DNA of 64,000 nt from JAFGMQ01 sp036733345. Its GTDB lineage: Bacteria; Desulfobacterota; DSM-4660; Desulfatiglandales; Desulfatiglandaceae. Below the pieces are notes generated by a model, which did no database searches, was not told where the DNA came from, and saw only the letters and a list, made by a program, of their open reading frames with translations. The translations under genes and the position numbers were made by a program. The DNA lies in contig DAINAR010000009.1 of NCBI GenBank assembly GCA_036733345.1, positions 23,116 through 87,115 on the forward strand. The letters are read 5' to 3'. Shown here piece by piece: positions 63,827 through 64,000 of the stretch (positions are counted from its first letter, which is position 1; every line of letters starts with the position of its first letter).

Positions 63827-64000
63827 ATCAGGTGTAAAAAGCAACCTCCCTTCAGGCAGCCATCTTTCCTCATAAAACAGAGAAACTGGAGGCACGTTCA
63901 GGATCGAGGAAGAGGCGGTGGCTATTATGCTGGCGATACTGAAAAGCAACGGTGTCCAAAATTCTTTAAAAACATAGGCGATAAAAGGATGCTGTAAGGC
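63827..64000. other. Window end, no gene seen
   Basis: 174 bases after the last stop with no recognisable gene; a gene could begin beyond the edge. Confidence 0.4.

Overview
The window looks like a chromosomal segment of a Gram-negative anaerobe of the Desulfobacterota (delta-proteobacterial) type. This is inferred from the gene content: a hisC-cmk-rpsA-sppA cluster, ihfB next to a long-form SRP RNA, a prepilin peptidase followed by a sigma-54 two-component pair, a DUF1285 gene upstream of recC-recB-recD, and many NtrC-type regulators. No 16S gene or other species marker is present, so the genus cannot be named.

Positions 1-41,200 are mostly core genome. In order they hold a CoA-binding protein and an NAD(P)-binding protein, rfbC/rfbA for dTDP-sugar synthesis, recC-recB-(repeat)-recD, a UbiB-like kinase with a phasin-like protein, pgeF, SRP RNA and ihfB, hisC-cmk-rpsA-sppA, a TsaC/Sua5-like gene, prepilin peptidase with a histidine kinase and sigma-54 response regulator, rarA, a hybrid histidine kinase that has lost both phospho-acceptors, a retropepsin-like periplasmic protein, dnaE, a MobA-like nucleotidyltransferase, a DUF401 permease, a YprB-like nuclease, a radical-SAM activase and an enoyl-CoA hydratase. 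Intergenic spaces carry several repeat families. One is a clear 328-bp MITE-like element with 21-bp terminal inverted repeats and an exact 8-bp target duplication. Another is a CCAGCCAA/GGCTGGTAAA-type repeat whose insertion rewrote the 3' end of a gene and separates recD from recCB.

Positions 41,200-58,800 are an accessory island. It starts beside a dead tyrosine-recombinase fragment. A sigma-54 activator gene (GAFTGA intact) is transcribed away from two tandem Hsp90/MutL-like (GHKL) ATPase genes, and the gap between them holds a near-consensus sigma-54 -24/-12 promoter aimed at the ATPase genes, with a possible IHF site upstream. Downstream of the activator on the same strand are a DUF4062-NACHT-WD40-zinc-ribbon protein (architecture like eukaryotic TEP1/NWD1), a 41-codon TIR stump, a RelA/SpoT-TPR-SLOG-RyR fusion, a Nudix hydrolase, a degenerate Nudix fused to a cupin, and a full TIR protein with a new-looking C-terminal domain. 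The set reads as a nucleotide-signal conflict/immunity system: a (p)ppGpp-like synthetase, nucleotide-sensing SLOG and RyR domains, Nudix turnover, and TIR and NACHT effectors. That role is inference; no gene was tested.

Positions 58,800-64,000 are a decaying accessory tail. It holds a split small membrane protein (in-frame TAG), a GC-rich secreted lipoprotein resembling an alpha/alpha-barrel glycosidase, another ORF pair divided by an in-frame TAG, about 700 bases with no convincing gene, and a membrane-anchored protein with calcium-loop-like motifs. A frameshifted, internally deleted copy of that last gene lies inside the island at 57.3-57.5 kb.
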